Part shown: positions 11,556-23,786 of the stretch, one piece after another
How the letters are laid out: each line of letters opens with the position of its first letter
Position numbering within the stretch: position 1 is the first letter of the stretch
NCBI GenBank assembly: GCA_947623455.1
Contig: OX392538.1
Location: 5,456,001 to 5,520,000, forward strand
Source: Mimachlamys varia
Lineage: Eukaryota; Mollusca; Bivalvia; Pectinida; Pectinidae
Reading direction: 5' to 3'
Length of the DNA: 64,000 nucleotides
Translations under genes and position numbers: made by a program
The notes under the pieces: model-generated
Databases searched by the model: none
What the model was told of the DNA's origin: nothing
The model's input: the letters and a program-made list of their open reading frames with translations, nothing else

Positions 11556-12381
11556 CATTTTTATCTGTTGATAATGACTTAATTAGACAAATAAACTTTA
11601 ATAAAGTAGTGCATTTGTTTACGTATGATATAAACTACACTATATTGCATCATAAACATGTATTTATGCACCTACATTGGTCACTGAGTTGTGGTCCATT
11701 CAGTGTAAGTTTTGTGTTCCTTTACATGTCTAGACCGATAGGACTTAGGGTTGCATTACCGCTGTATATTTAACAAAGTACTCGTTAATTATGTAACTAG
11801 TATCTGAACGTGATACGTACATCACTTAAAGTCGCGTTGCTACACTGTCAGACTCTTTGGTTCTCTGGAGCCTTGGTCTACACAATGTTACGTCATCGAC
11901 AGACATGTAGATATATATTGTATGTGTGTGTGTGGATGATAACGTAGATTAAAACAATTCTCATTCCGTTAGGCGCCGATTTAGCGACGATCGGTGGCCA
12001 TGACCAGAGGTACAGTAAGGCACAGTACATACATGTAATATATGTACAGTGGTGTATTCGGCGTTCTTAGTAAACTCGTCACACTTACCCATAGTGTCTG
12101 TTTATAGAGTCAAGTCTCCAGATTATAATGAACACAACATATTTCCCCGTAGAAACTCCACGTCAGTTCCTGCCTGTAGAATTTAGGCCACTCTACACTG
12201 GGCCACTATACACGTACTGATAACGCGTGTAAACAAACACAGCCCGGGAACAGTCTACTCCTTCACACCAGACTACAGTATCACTCCCCCTCGTGCTGGA
12301 CGGACATGGTGTATATATATAGTCTGTTATACATGAGTGAGTGGCTGCTTTAATAGCCACTATGGTTTTCGTGGGGAATTT

Positions 12382-12465
12382 TTAAACTACATTTTACTAT
12401 TAGCGTATCTACCTCTTGTTTTATTAAACTACATTTTACTATTAGCGTATCTACCTCTTGTTTTA
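12382..12465 (+). repeat. Perfect 42-bp tandem duplication
   Basis: A 42-bp segment starting TTAAACTACATTTTACTATT occurs twice back to back (12382-12423, 12424-12465) without visible differences, suggesting a recent slippage or unequal-exchange event. Confidence 0.8.
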
Positions 12466-12927
12466 TTGATCTAAGTTATTAGCCAGAGTAATTTTCTTCT
12501 AAATAATCTTATACCTATACTTATAGGTAATATTTCATAGACATTTGAATGTCTCTAGCTGATCTGGCCATAAAAGTGTATGTACCAGCTGGATCGTTAC
12601 CTGTATTTACCAGTTCACAGGTCGACCCACTGAGCAATCTGATGTATTTTTCTGTCTCATTTCACACACGAATAATTGAATACATGTGGCATTTATGGAA
12701 CCATGCACAACTTGACAATAATATATACGATTACTTCTGGGGAGATTTAACATTACAATCGATTGCTCTCTAGTTCAAACATTTCTATGTACGATATTTG
12801 TATATTTAATGATAGCAGTACGTATTGTATTACATTGTAGACATACATGATTGTATCATAAATTAAGCATACATTAAATTATATATATTTCAGTACTTGT
12901 TTTCTGGGGAAGTACAACAATACGACA

Positions 12928-15900
12928 TTGTATTATAGTGAGTTCTACACTCATAGTAAACTACAAATATCAATGATGACAGAGGTTTGTATTATAGTGA
13001 GTTCTACACTCATAGTAAACTACAAATATCAATGATGACAGAGGTTTGTATTATAGTGAGTTGTACACTCACAGTAAACTACAAATATCAATGATTACAG
13101 AGGTTTGTATTATAGCGAGTTGTACACTCACAGTAAACTCCAAATATCAATGATTACAAAGGTTTGTATTATAGCGAGTTGTACACTCACAGTAAACTAC
13201 TAATACCAATGATAACTGAGGTTTATATTATAGTGAGTTGTACACTCACAATAAACTACAAATATCGATGATTACAGAGGTTTGTAGTATAGTGAGTTGT
13301 ACACTCACAGTAAACTACTAATACCAATGATAACTGAGGTTTATATTATAGTGAGTTGTACACTCATAGTAAACTACAAATATCGATGATTACAGAGGTT
13401 TGTATTATAGTGAGTTGTACACTCACAGTAAACTACTAATACCAATGATAACTGAGGTTTATATTATAGTGAGTTGTACACTCACAATAAACTATAAATA
13501 TCAATGATTACAGAGGTTTGTATTATAGCGAGTTGTACACTCACAGTAAACTACTAATACCAATGATAACTGAGGTTTATATTATAGTGAGTTGTACACT
13601 CACAATAAACTATAAATATCAATGATTACAGAGGTTTGTATTATAGCGAGTTGTACACTCACAGTAAACTACTAATACCAATGATAACTGAGGTTTATAT
13701 TATAGTGAGTTGTACACTCACAATAAACTATAAATATCAATGATTACAGAGGTTTGTATTATAGCGAGTTGTACACTCATAGTAAACTACAAATATCAAT
13801 GATTACAGAGGTTTGTATTATACTGAGTTGTACACTCACAGTAAACTACAACTATCAATGATTACAGAGGTTTGTATTATAGCGAGTTGTACACTCATAG
13901 TAAACTACAAATATCAATGATTACAGTGGTTTGTATTATAGCGAGTTGTACACTCATAGTAAACTACTAATATCAATGATTACAGTGGTTTGTATTATAC
14001 TGAGTTGTACACTCACAATAAACTACAACTACCAATGATTACAGAGGTTTGTATTATAGTGAGTTGTACACTCACAATAAACTACAACTACCAATGATTA
14101 CAGAGGTTTGTATTATAGTGAGTTGTACACTCACAGTAAACTACAACTACCAATGATTACAGAGGTTTGTATTATAGCGAGTTGTACACTCATAGTAAAC
14201 TACAAATATCAATGATTACAGTGGTTTGTATTATAGCGAGTTGTACACTCATAGTAAACTACTAATATCAATGATAACAGAGGTTTGTATTATAGTGAGT
14301 TGTACACTCACAATAAACTACAAATATCAATGATTACCGAGGTTTATATCATAGTGAGTTGTACACTCATAGTAAACTATAAATATCAATGATAACAGAG
14401 GTTTGTATTATAGTGAGTTGTACACTCACGGTAAACTACAAATATCAATGATTACCGAGGTTTATATCATAGTGAGTTGTACACTCACAATAAACTATAA
14501 ATATCAATGATTACAGAGGTTTGTATTATAGCGAGTTGTACACTCATAGTAAACTACAAATATCAATGATTACAGAGGTTTGTATTATACTGAGTTGTAC
14601 ACTCACAGTAAACTACAACTATCAATGATTACAGAGGTTTGTATTATAGCGAGTTGTACACTCATAGTAAACTACAAATATCAATGATTACAGTGGTTTG
14701 TATTATAGCGAGTTGTACACTCATAGTAAACTACTAATATCAATGATTACAGTGGTTTGTATTATACTGAGTTGTACACTCACAATAAACTACAACTACC
14801 AATGATTACAGAGGTTTGTATTATAGTGAGTTGTACACTCACAATAAACTACAACTACCAATGATTACAGAGGTTTGTATTATGGTGAGTTGTAAACTCA
14901 GAGTGAACTACAAATATCAATGATTACAGAGGTTTGTATTATAGTGAGTTGTACACTCACAGTAAACTACAACTACCAATGATTACAGAGGTTTGTATTA
15001 TAGTGAGTTGTACACTCACAGTAAACTACAAATATCAATGATAACAGAGGTTTGTATTATAGTGAGTTGTACACTCATAGTAAACTACAACTATCAATGA
15101 TAACAGAGGTTTGTATTATAGTGAGTTGTACACTCATAGTAAACTACAAATATCAATGATAACAGAGGTTTGTATTATAGTGAGTTGTACACTCACAGTA
15201 AACTACAAATATCAATGATAACAGAGGTTTGTATTATAGTGAGTTGTACACTCATAGTAAACTACAACTATCAATGATAACAGAGGTTTGTATTATAGTG
15301 AGTTGTACACTCATAGTAAACTACAAATATCAATGATAACAGAGGTTTGTATTATAGTGAGTTGTACACTCATAGTAAACTACAACTATCAATGATAACA
15401 GAGGTTTGTATTATAGTGAGTTGTACACTCATAGTAAACTACAAATATCAATGATTACAGAGGTTTGTATATAGTGGGTTGTACACTCACAGTAAACTAC
15501 AACTACCAATGATTACAGTAGTTTGTATTATAGCGAGTTGTACACTCACAGTAAACTACAAATATCAATGATTACAGAGGTTTGTATTATAGTGAGTTGT
15601 ACACTCACAGTAAACTACAAATATCAATGATTACAGAGGTTTGTATATAGTGGGTTGTACACTCACAGTAAACTACAAATATCAATGATAACAGAGGTTT
15701 GTATTATAGCGAGTTGTACACTCACAGTAAACTACAAATATCAATTATAACAGAGGTTTGTATTATAGTGGGTTGTACACTCATAGTAAACTACAAATAT
15801 CGATGATTACAGGAGTTTGTATAGAGTGAGTTGTACACTCAAAGTAAACTACATTTATCAATGATTACACAGATTTATATTATAGTGAGTTGTACACTCA

Positions 15901-15978
15901 TAGTAAACTACAAATATCAAAGATTACACAGATTTATATTATAGTGAGTTGTACACTCACAGTAAACTACAAATATCA
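12928..15978. repeat. 59-bp minisatellite with dimeric and ~767-bp higher-order structure
   Basis: About 52 copies of a 59-bp unit with core GTGAGTTGTACACTCACAGT, which itself holds a small dyad (GTGAG...CTCAC around TGTACA). Between about 13150 and 13760 two unit types alternate, giving a 118-bp dimer: one has CAAATATC...GATTACAGAGG and the other CTAATACC...GATAACTGAGG. The block starting with GCGAGTT at 13764 is repeated from 14531, an offset of 767 bp (13 units). Edge units at both ends are more diverged. Confidence 0.95.
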
Positions 15979-17849
15979 AGCTAGACAGATGACATACATA
16001 GTAGACAGAAAACGTGCTAATAGTATTAAGTCATTATAAATAGATTATTAATTAACTAATATGACCTTTTAAGCCGATTTGTGGATTGCAGTATCTGGGT
16101 TGCTGTTTTATACACTTTTCAGTATACATAATAATTTCATACCTGGCCCTGGTTTCATCAACGTTCCGTAACTTAAGGAAATTCCTTAACTTAAAATTAT
16201 CCATAGGAAAGCATTACAGAATTTAAGGAACGTTCCTTAGCTAAGGATATTCTCCTTAAATTCTGTTATGCTATCCTATGGATATTTTTAAGTTAAGGAA
16301 TTTCCTTGAATTAAGGAACGTTGATGACATAAAACCAGGGCCTGTTCGATCCTTTGTCCTTTTCATAGTCTTTGAAAGGACATATCGACCATGTAACATC
16401 TGAAAAACAGTTATGTATCATACAGTGCTCCATTTGTTAGTGTCATCCTTTTCACAATGCATTGCGTAAATCAAACGGCTGGGAATCATAGACTGTTACA
16501 AAATATCAAACGCGGGCTGATCCTTATATAAAAGATAGCTATTACGTTCCATATGCTTCTAGATCGGTGACATATGGGATTGTAATGTCGTTTTCAGTAT
16601 CAATAGATACGATTCCATGCTACAATGTACACTGGGTAAGCTTTCTTTTATATCATACGTACCGACCACAGAGGCGAGGAACACTATTGAATTTACATAA
16701 TTGTATATTTTGAAACATTTCGTTATTGCTGTTGACGTAATTGGTAGTATACGAACTGAGACGCTTTTTACCATCAACGTTGTCAATACCTTTTGTGCCT
16801 GTACTTTCGCTCAAAAAACTTATTAATTTCATTGTGAAATATACTATTATGCCGATTTCATAACCAGCTGCCTTTATTGATTTCATAAATATAGGAGATC
16901 GACGTTTTAATCTGATATCAACCACATTTGATCTGACATGACTAGTCTAACCACAGATTTTGTCGTACATGAAAAGACGATAAAATATATCTGGCTATGG
17001 TCTTATCTTGCTGTGTGGAAGACAGTTCCTACCAAGAAACGGAAAGTTAACGACCGAAAAGTAAAACTCGTCCCGTTTATCACGTCTTAAGTGAACTATT
17101 GATAAACACCTATAAAAGCGAGACAAAGTCTGATAGCTTTCAGCAGCTGTTTCACTTAAAACATTAAAAGAAAAATATATTTGTACCAAAATACAAATAC
17201 TAGTGAATTCGCATTGTTATTTTATTTCAGTAAAACAATAATTTCAGTTGGTAAATATGTTTTGATATATTATAAACAGTATACATTCAGTATTTATAGG
17301 CAAAGTTGTACACCACACCAAGCTTAACTCTGTCAGTCCGGCTGCTGCAGTCGCTGACATGGTGTAATAAGGCGACTTACATACAACTCAAGGAAACCTG
17401 TTACTTCACCTATGAACCCTGCCCGATAACACAGCGTTAGAACTACGCATTTCTACGTCATCTACTTAAAAGATTGATTTTGTTTTATTTTTTATTATAA
17501 AGGATTGGGGAGCATATTGAGAAAACGCAATACAGCATTATTAAAGTGATGTTAAACGGTGACGGTTGAATAGTAATGTAAATATACAAAATGTATAATA
17601 AGACTCAATGTGTGTTATTAAGGTCCTCCCAGAAACTACATTGTGTAGAAAAGACTAGGGAAATTAAAATTGAAATAAATGGTTATGTTATTTAAACTGA
17701 TCATGGCGTCAAACGTTTAGGCGTTTTTATTGATGAATATTGAACGTGGAAAGACCATATCGAGTTTACCAACAGGTAGAGTTCCAAGAAACTTTTTGTG
17801 TTAAAATGTGGCAACCCTTTCTATGTCCTCCAATATGAATAAAAAAACA
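15979..17849. other. Non-coding region containing one foldback MITE
   Basis: Apart from the MITE at 16145-16342, no feature is supported. Minus-strand frames at 16559-16786, 16653-16925 and 16995-17189 overlap each other or carry no recognisable motif. Confidence 0.45.
16145..16342. mobile_element. Complete foldback (palindromic) MITE, about 198 bp
   Basis: The left arm starts GGCCCTGGTTTCATCAACGT and the right arm ends in the inverted sequence AACGTTGATG...AAACCAGGGCC. The two arms pair over almost their whole length (about 95 bp each), including TCCATAGGAAAGCATTACAG on the left and its reverse complement on the right, meeting at CCTTAGCTAAGG. There is no coding capacity. Target-site duplications are not obvious. 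A half copy lies at 4201-4338. The structure implies a non-autonomous element moved by a transposase encoded elsewhere. Confidence 0.8.
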
Positions 17850-18635
17850 ATCAGAGAATACCAAAGCGTCAACAAAACCATTATGCGAACTCAAAATCGA
17901 TTAATCTAGAGACAAAATATGACCATTGTAAAAGTACAGGAGAATAAGGCCAGGTGTTCCGGACGATTAAGCGTATGTTGCTTCATCGACGACACCCGCC
18001 ATGTACATACAAGTAAACATCAACTGAAAATGAGAACCGAGTCAGCATCGTCAATCACAACAACTAAACACACGTCAATCTTCTTATCATATAAAAATAC
18101 AGAATATTTCTCAACGAGACAAAGATGACGACCATAATATTTGCTCATAGTTCTTATCAACCGGCATGTCTCGAATCCCTGTGTTGTTAGTTTGTCAACA
18201 GTTGACATCGATCACGAAAATCACGATATTTAAGGCAAGCCTAGAATAACGAATCGACTGTGACATGTAAACACCACAGGTTGGAGAAGCGGGGATGCTA
18301 CTCTCAATAAAGGGAAAGTTCCCGATCGGAAAATCCAAATAGTAACGTTTATCATACTGTACATCTTAGTAGTAAGCTGCCCGCTTTGGTCATATTTTAA
18401 TTAAAGATCGATGTAAGAAGCTGATGTATGTTAGTGTGTGTTTAATCTCAATATACGATCGACTAGGTCAGCAAACTTCTTGTTGTTTAAAGACACCACA
18501 TCGTCGATATACATGAAAGGGAAATGAATGAATTGGCAATGTTTTTGTTACCCGCCCTGATAAACCCCTCGACAACTCAGCCTCGTATGAAAACAAAAAC
18601 AACTCAGCCAAAAGTGGGGCACGTTTAGTTCCCAC
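17850..18635 (-). pseudogene. Degraded reverse transcriptase fragment, probably Penelope-like, with its 3' tail
   Basis: Read on the minus strand from 18635, the remains are GTKRAPLLAELFLFSYEAE, then MYIDDVVSLNNKKFADLVDR with the catalytic YIDD encoded at 18511-18500, then TSASYIDL, YDQSGQLTTKMY, and finally a C-terminal block LTTQGFETCRLIRTMSKYYG before the 3' tail. Several frameshifts and stop codons separate these pieces, so nothing functional is left. This block order matches a reverse transcriptase family common in mollusc and cnidarian genomes; I assign it to Penelope-like elements only tentatively. Two other copies of the end of the same element lie at 20630-21062 and 21575-21697 in the opposite orientation. 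Confidence 0.65.
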
Positions 18636-18903
18636 ATATATTGTATAATGTCATTAGTTTACCTAATGTTTTCTATCGTTCTGTATAATGGAGTACGCCA
18701 TCCAACATTATTATAAATTGATATTTTTACATTTTCTGATTGGCTAAGATAGCGCTACGTGATTCCCGATAAAAAGTCATATTGACATGTCGTGCAAAAA
18801 AGCTGGTAAAAAAATCTGGTTGACTGGGTGTTCTAAAAATAGAAATATGACGTAACGTCAAGAGCCCGGAAGACCTTGGCACTGCTTGACAACAACAACA
18901 GTA
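18636..18903. other. Presumed upstream region of the 18904 frame
   Basis: Non-coding. It includes a CCAAT-type box in inverse orientation (CTGATTGGCT, 18737-18746) and a CRE-like TGACGTAACGTCA (18848-18860). These could act as a promoter for the small frame that follows, but this is inferred from motif presence only. Confidence 0.3.
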
Positions 18904-19041
18904 ATGGCAGACGGCAGGTTTGCCGTTCTTTCAAATGATCAAAAACATGCTATTATCTGCGGCGTGGGGTCTAACAATATCAAACGGAAAGCATCAACAA
19001 CTGTTAAAGTGTTCAGGAAGTATTTAATATCTTATTGTTAA
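18904..19041 (+). CDS. Small frame resembling the N-terminus of DUF3504/Crypton-related (ZMYM/QRICH1-like) proteins
   Basis: 45 codons from ATG 18904 to TAA 19041. The product starts MADGRFAVLSNDQKHAII and continues with NIKRKASTTVKVFRKYL. The layout, an acidic or basic N-terminus with RF-x-x-LS followed by N-x-K-x-x-T-x-x-V-x-VF-x-x-YL, is like the beginning of many invertebrate proteins with a Crypton-derived DUF3504 domain, where this segment resembles a SAM-like DNA-binding N-terminus of a tyrosine recombinase. No downstream exon was found in the following sequence, so it is either a first exon with a donor near 19020 (AAGTATTT, weak), or a fragment of a mobile element. Function is not established. 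Confidence 0.35.
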   Translation: MADGRFAVLSNDQKHAIICGVGSNNIKRKASTTVKVFRKYLISYC

Positions 19042-19464
19042 AAAAAAATTGAGAATTTGATTAAATGTCGTTCGAAAAAATCTTTCTTTTGTAGTCTGAA
19101 TTCAAATAAAAATATAAATTTATAATAAAAATATCATTGCCTTTTGACTTCGGTAGGTACATGGTTTTATCGACCTGAGAACAAATATCAATGTATATAA
19201 TTCATTCAAGATTCAAAAAATGGCAGCAAGAATTATTTTAAAAGTTCCTGATGTTTTTTACCCCTACTTCTGAAATGTTTTTACAGTTAAGATGGCTACC
19301 TTTACAGAAGTTTTGTGGTTTTAAAAAATGTGTTTTACTGTATAAATGTTTAATAGAAACATTGCAACTGTAATCAGTCGATTTTTACTTAATATGTCAA
19401 TCAAATCTCATCTATAAATATACGTTCTTTTATCAGTTTTTTTAAGTTGTATTCAAGAAATTGT
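19042..19464. other. AT-rich non-coding spacer
   Basis: No motif, repeat or frame of interest was seen between the small frame and the 63-bp array. Confidence 0.4.
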
Positions 19465-19779
19465 GGGACAACGACTTATATGAGGTGATTTAGCTACTCA
19501 GCAAGTGTTAATGGAACAACAGTCCATGGGACAACGACTTATATGAGGTGATTTAGCTACTCAGCAAGTGTTAATGGAACAACAGTCCATGGGACAACGA
19601 CTTATATGAGGTGATTTAGCTACTCAGCAAGTGTTAATGGAACAACAGTCCATGGGACAACGACTTATATGAGGTGATTTAGCTACTCAGCAAGTGTTAA
19701 TGGAACAACAGTCCATGGGACAACGACTTATATGAGGTGATTTAGCTACTCAGCAAGTGTTAATGGAACAACAGTCCAC
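19465..19779 (+). repeat. Five near-perfect copies of a 63-bp unit
   Basis: Unit core GACAACGACTTATATGAGGT; starts at 19465, 19528, 19591, 19654 and 19717. The copies look identical except for the last base or two of the fifth, so the expansion is recent. The unit length is a multiple of three but contains in-frame stops. Confidence 0.95.
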
Positions 19780-20629
19780 TGCATGTTTTTCCAACCGTGT
19801 AGTCTTGTACGAAGGCTCTGTTACAAACCCCACCTTAGTTACCTCCAATGTCATGTGTTCCGACCAGTAGCTACAAAATGTAGTTGCCAGTATGTGAATA
19901 TGATACTACATATATGTGTTTTATATATGTGCTTGTATTCTGGCTATTTGTCTATGTATATATTGTGTATCAGGGCCACAATGCAAATTAGATATCAATC
20001 TAAATATGTTCCCCTATATAAATATTTTTTTCTTCATTATTATATTATAAATCTGAGCAGGCGACTTTCCGAGACTGAAGACCACATTTAAGTCACTGAG
20101 TGTGTCGTTTGGTACTTGGGGAAGCTACAAATGTAGCTGGTCCAGAACAATAGAGAAAAGTACATGGTAGAAATACTATCAACTCTAATGGGGTTTTTTA
20201 TATGTATTTGAAATAATCGATCAAGCTTTGAATGGATTATGTTTACACTATAAATATAGATCGGTGTCGTGGTCTATTGAAACCAGGGATGGTTTTGTCG
20301 CATATTACTAAAGCCTGTCATACAATGTACATACTCGTATATTTATATAACTTTTTCTCTCACATATACGTCCCTGCTTTTCACAGCCTTGTATTATTAT
20401 AGGTTCCATTGCATTTTTATGTCAAGCATAAAGGGAATATTGACTAAATATAGAAAGCAAACTTTCATGTTTAGTATAATTGATAGTGGCGTCTTCGTAG
20501 TGTATGACTTCCTTTTATTTTGAGATTTCATTTCTTAATGGGACTAACCGGTCTTGAGTAGATTATGACTAACACTAAGCGATATAAAAACATATGCTGC
20601 ATGTCTTAACGACTTAGCCATATGTGATC
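19780..20629. other. Non-coding region
   Basis: A 102-codon plus-strand frame (19783-20091) is rich in Tyr, Cys and Leu and matches nothing; it begins right at the 63-bp array and is probably chance. Nothing else is supported. Confidence 0.4.
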
Positions 20630-21062
20630 GGTGTCGACTGCTGACAATTAAACTTACAACACAAGGATTCGAGAGATGCAGGTTGATCAGAACTATGGGC
20701 AAGTTTTATGGTCGCCATCTTTGTCTCATTGAGAAATATTCTGTTTTTTTAAGTGATATGAATTCGAAGATGGACGTTTTTGAGTATGCTCATTAGTGTG
20801 TTTACTTGTTGTGATTGACAATGATACTCGGTTCTCATTTTGAGAACTAGATGTTTACATGGATGTGACAAAATTTTATGGCGGGTGTCGTCGATGAAGG
20901 AGAAGACGCTTAATTTTCCAGAACACCTGGTCTTATTCTCTTGTACTTTTACATGAGTCTCCATCTAAATCATCCCTTTGTTCATATTTTGCCCATGGTT
21001 TGAGTTATTTGAGTTTGGATTATGCTTTTGTTAACGCTGTGGTATTCTCTTATTTATTTTCT
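20630..21062 (+). pseudogene. Second copy of the Penelope-like RT C-terminus and its 3' tail, opposite orientation
   Basis: The plus strand encodes LTTQGFERCRLIRTMGKFYG followed by RHLCLIEKYSV, the same C-terminal block as in the minus-strand copy at 18208-18020, then a stop near 20793. The downstream non-coding part (GGCGGGTGTCGTCGATGAAG, ACACCTGGTCTTATTCTCTT, GTGGTATTCTCTTATTTATT) also matches that copy in reverse. The RT core is missing, so this is a strongly 5'-truncated copy. Confidence 0.65.
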
Positions 21063-21574
21063 ATAATATAAACAATAATTCATTGATACATTTCAGTGGA
21101 CTGTATCGACATTAAGCTGTATATGGCTTTGATTGGCTATCCGTGGACAAGTCTACGTAAATTATAGATATCAACTATATCAATTACCTAGTTTTATGAT
21201 ATTGTTTTTTATATGTCTTTTTCTGCTGCTAAATCGTATTATTATTACCATAAAGAACTGTGATGCTTTGTTTTTATTTCTAAAACAATCCGTAGTTATA
21301 CTATTTTGAGTTTTACATGTACTCATAATACCCATAGCCATTAGTTGACCTGTCTTCTTGAAAGACAGCGCATTCGTAACACATCTATGATCATCCGTTT
21401 AACATTAACCGACTGTTTTAGTCCTGAATAGAACAGCTGTAGAACCTTCACCGTGGAGTATTTGCCACACCATATACACGCTTTTCAATCAATTATAGTT
21501 GATTATAAAGACCAGTCTCTCCCTTTTATAAATATATTACCTTGGACGTGCAATTTCATGGTCTGATTATTTTG
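21063..21574. other. Non-coding region between two element tails
   Basis: AT-rich sequence; no gene, repeat or structure recognised. Confidence 0.4.
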
Positions 21575-21697
21575 TACTTTGAGAAGGGTATCCATGTAAA
21601 TCATTCATTTGTTCCTATTTTGCCTCTAGTTCAATCGGTTTTGAGTTCGGATTATGATTTTTTCGACGTTTTGGTATTCTCTGATTTATTTTAACAT
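21575..21697 (+). mobile_element. Third copy: only the 3' end of the Penelope-like element
   Basis: Matches the last 120 bp of the copies at 20630-21062 and (reversed) 17850-18635: ATCCATGTAAATCATTCATT, TTGAGTTCGGATTATGATTT and GGTATTCTCTGATTTATTTT. No coding part remains. Confidence 0.55.
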
Positions 21698-23483
21698 GTT
21701 AAATCTCTGTTACCTTGGTGATAGAAAAGTAACACATATCAACCTCTTTTTTGAATCTCCTATTGTTACGATATATTGTTACTCAGTCGTGTAGTCTAAG
21801 CAAGGTAATTGGAACCAATTTTAGGTGATAGGAACAGAAATGGATTCCAACAACAAGAATCAATGCCACGATGAATACTTAAACTGGATGCGAGGGATCC
21901 AAACATCAAGGTTCAAGGTACGACTCCCACCAACAATCATAAAATTATATATCCACGTTAATGTCTGTTGTTTATTTAGACTATGTGTAAAGAGAACCAT
22001 ACAGACGATCGGAGAAAAAGACCCGTAATCGGTATTCTGCTCTCTCAAAATCGCCGGAGGCTACGGGGCGTTTAATTATGCTGTTAAAATAAAATATTGC
22101 GCATTGCGAGTGAAATCGAATAGTTATCTATAACAACAGCTGGTGTAAATCTATTTCTTAATCCCTTTCGGCGACATTTAACACAAAGACTAAACAGTAT
22201 CCCTATCCCCGGGCTTCCTGCTTCACGATGTAAGAATGTGCAAGTACGACACGCGAATAAAATGTCTGTGTATTGAAAATGTTGTTATAGTGTGAGTAAC
22301 ACACAAAGTAGTTTGCTAAGTGGTCGATAATTATACATGTAAGTATTACTATAGTTTTTTATGTTTCGTGTGCAAAATTTTGTTAAAAGTTGTGAAAGGA
22401 GAGAAGGGTTTAAGGAAGTATACTTCTACACAGTCTACTAAATAATGTATAAAGAAACGCATGGTATAGCATTTCTCTTTCAGAACCGACCGCAGTACAT
22501 ACACATGAATATACATCATTCAAATTAGTTTGACTAAATAATGAGATTCTCCATTGATTACGTTGCCTTTTGTTTGTTCTATGCCATGTGATTTTTCATG
22601 CTCTGATGCATATTAATATAACCCTTGCGGCAAGCTAGTGATCCATCTTGTAACCCAATGTTTATCATTAATACTACCTATATATAAACACACAGATCCA
22701 CAACTGACTGTAAGCCCTTATACCAATCTATAGCTGTCATACAGGCACTGCTGATGTCAAACTAATAAATGTCGAATACTTATTCAGTTTCCATGTACTG
22801 TAATACTTAGATATGATGTAATATTTACGTATATAAAAATGACAGTGACGAACAGCGCCAGCAGGCAAACATAACGGTTACGATAGAATAAAAAACGTTT
22901 TAACTCCTGAAACTTCCATTGAGGGAGATCTCCATCATTCCACATTTCCGTTGGGGAAGGAAATACGTGAAATACAAGTGAAAATGCACTGCTCAATTTA
23001 TCTTCCCAAACTCATAATGTATACATTGAATGTGTACAAATAAAATATGTTTAAATCAAAGCTTTTCAATTTAATGTTTCACAGTAACTTTTAAAAAGCA
23101 TTCATTTGATCCAGACACGGTTGCTATTGTCATGACACACATTCTGCAGAACCGAAGAGATTTTTGGACCACATGAAGTATATCTTGAGTTTTTGCAAAT
23201 TTGGATTTAAATGAGGGATAATTCGAGGGAGATTGGTAAATAAAAACTTCTGCCAAAATGAGTGATTCTCCCTCGTAATGAAGGAGGGTTAATGGATAAG
23301 AATACCTGACACACTACGATGGGTGTATTTTAAATTGATTGAACGAATAGACACAGCTATCTTTGCAAATGGCAAGGCAGTTTGGGTTATCTCCCGTTTA
23401 TTAGAGATCTCGCTTTATTATCACAATGCATATTAATTATTGTCGATAGATTATAGTCGAGTTTAAAAAAATAGCATCAAATC
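21698..23483. other. Non-coding region
   Basis: Short frames at 21825-22028, 22784-22996 and 23071-23256 have no recognisable motif and no supporting splice pattern. No repeats or RNA genes were recognised. Confidence 0.4.
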
Positions 23484-23670
23484 ACTTGTCAGATAGTCTT
23501 AGTGTTGTTGATCCGAAGGTTAAAATGTGAATTTCCTGTCGCAATTGCTTAATATCTACATTATGTATATATATAACAATATCTGTTTTTTTGAGTCTGG
23601 TATAGAGAACTGTAAAATGTCCTGCACTAGAAATAAACTTATCTATCTTATCTTACTTGTCAGATAGTCT
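23484..23670 (+). mobile_element. 5'-truncated retroposon tail with 16-bp target-site duplications
   Basis: The 16-mer ACTTGTCAGATAGTCT stands at 23484-23499 and again, identical, at 23655-23670. Between them lie 155 bp that end in AGAAATAAAC followed by TTATCTATCTTATCTTA, a short-repeat tail with an AATAAA signal. Long identical target duplications plus a low-complexity 3' tail are typical of target-primed insertion of a truncated non-LTR element or SINE. A related tail surrounds the LTR element next to it. Confidence 0.75.
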
Positions 23671-23743
23671 GAATAATTTTGAAAAATGGACAATCATATA
23701 AAACCGCAAATTTAATCTTAAAACTATTATGTACATGTTTATT

Positions 23744-23786
23744 TTCAATATATGTTCTGTATATATATCTACATTATGTATATATA
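23744..23786 (+). mobile_element. Left part of a second copy of the retroposon tail, split by the LTR element
   Basis: TATCTACATTATGTATATAT at 23766-23785 matches 23553-23572 in the intact copy. The remainder of that copy continues directly after the LTR element at 29057-29145, so the LTR element inserted into it. Confidence 0.7.

Larger units (their letters stand above)
9900..12927. other. 3-kb unique, AT-rich non-coding region
   Basis: No gene is supported on either strand; open frames are short and without recognisable motifs. Two small local duplications lie inside and are listed separately. A 74-codon plus-strand frame at 12549-12773 has no known motif. Confidence 0.5.

Noticed and set aside
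16559..16925. Overlapping minus-strand frames of 75 and 90 codons
   Set aside because: They overlap in different frames and have no motif, codon or splice support.
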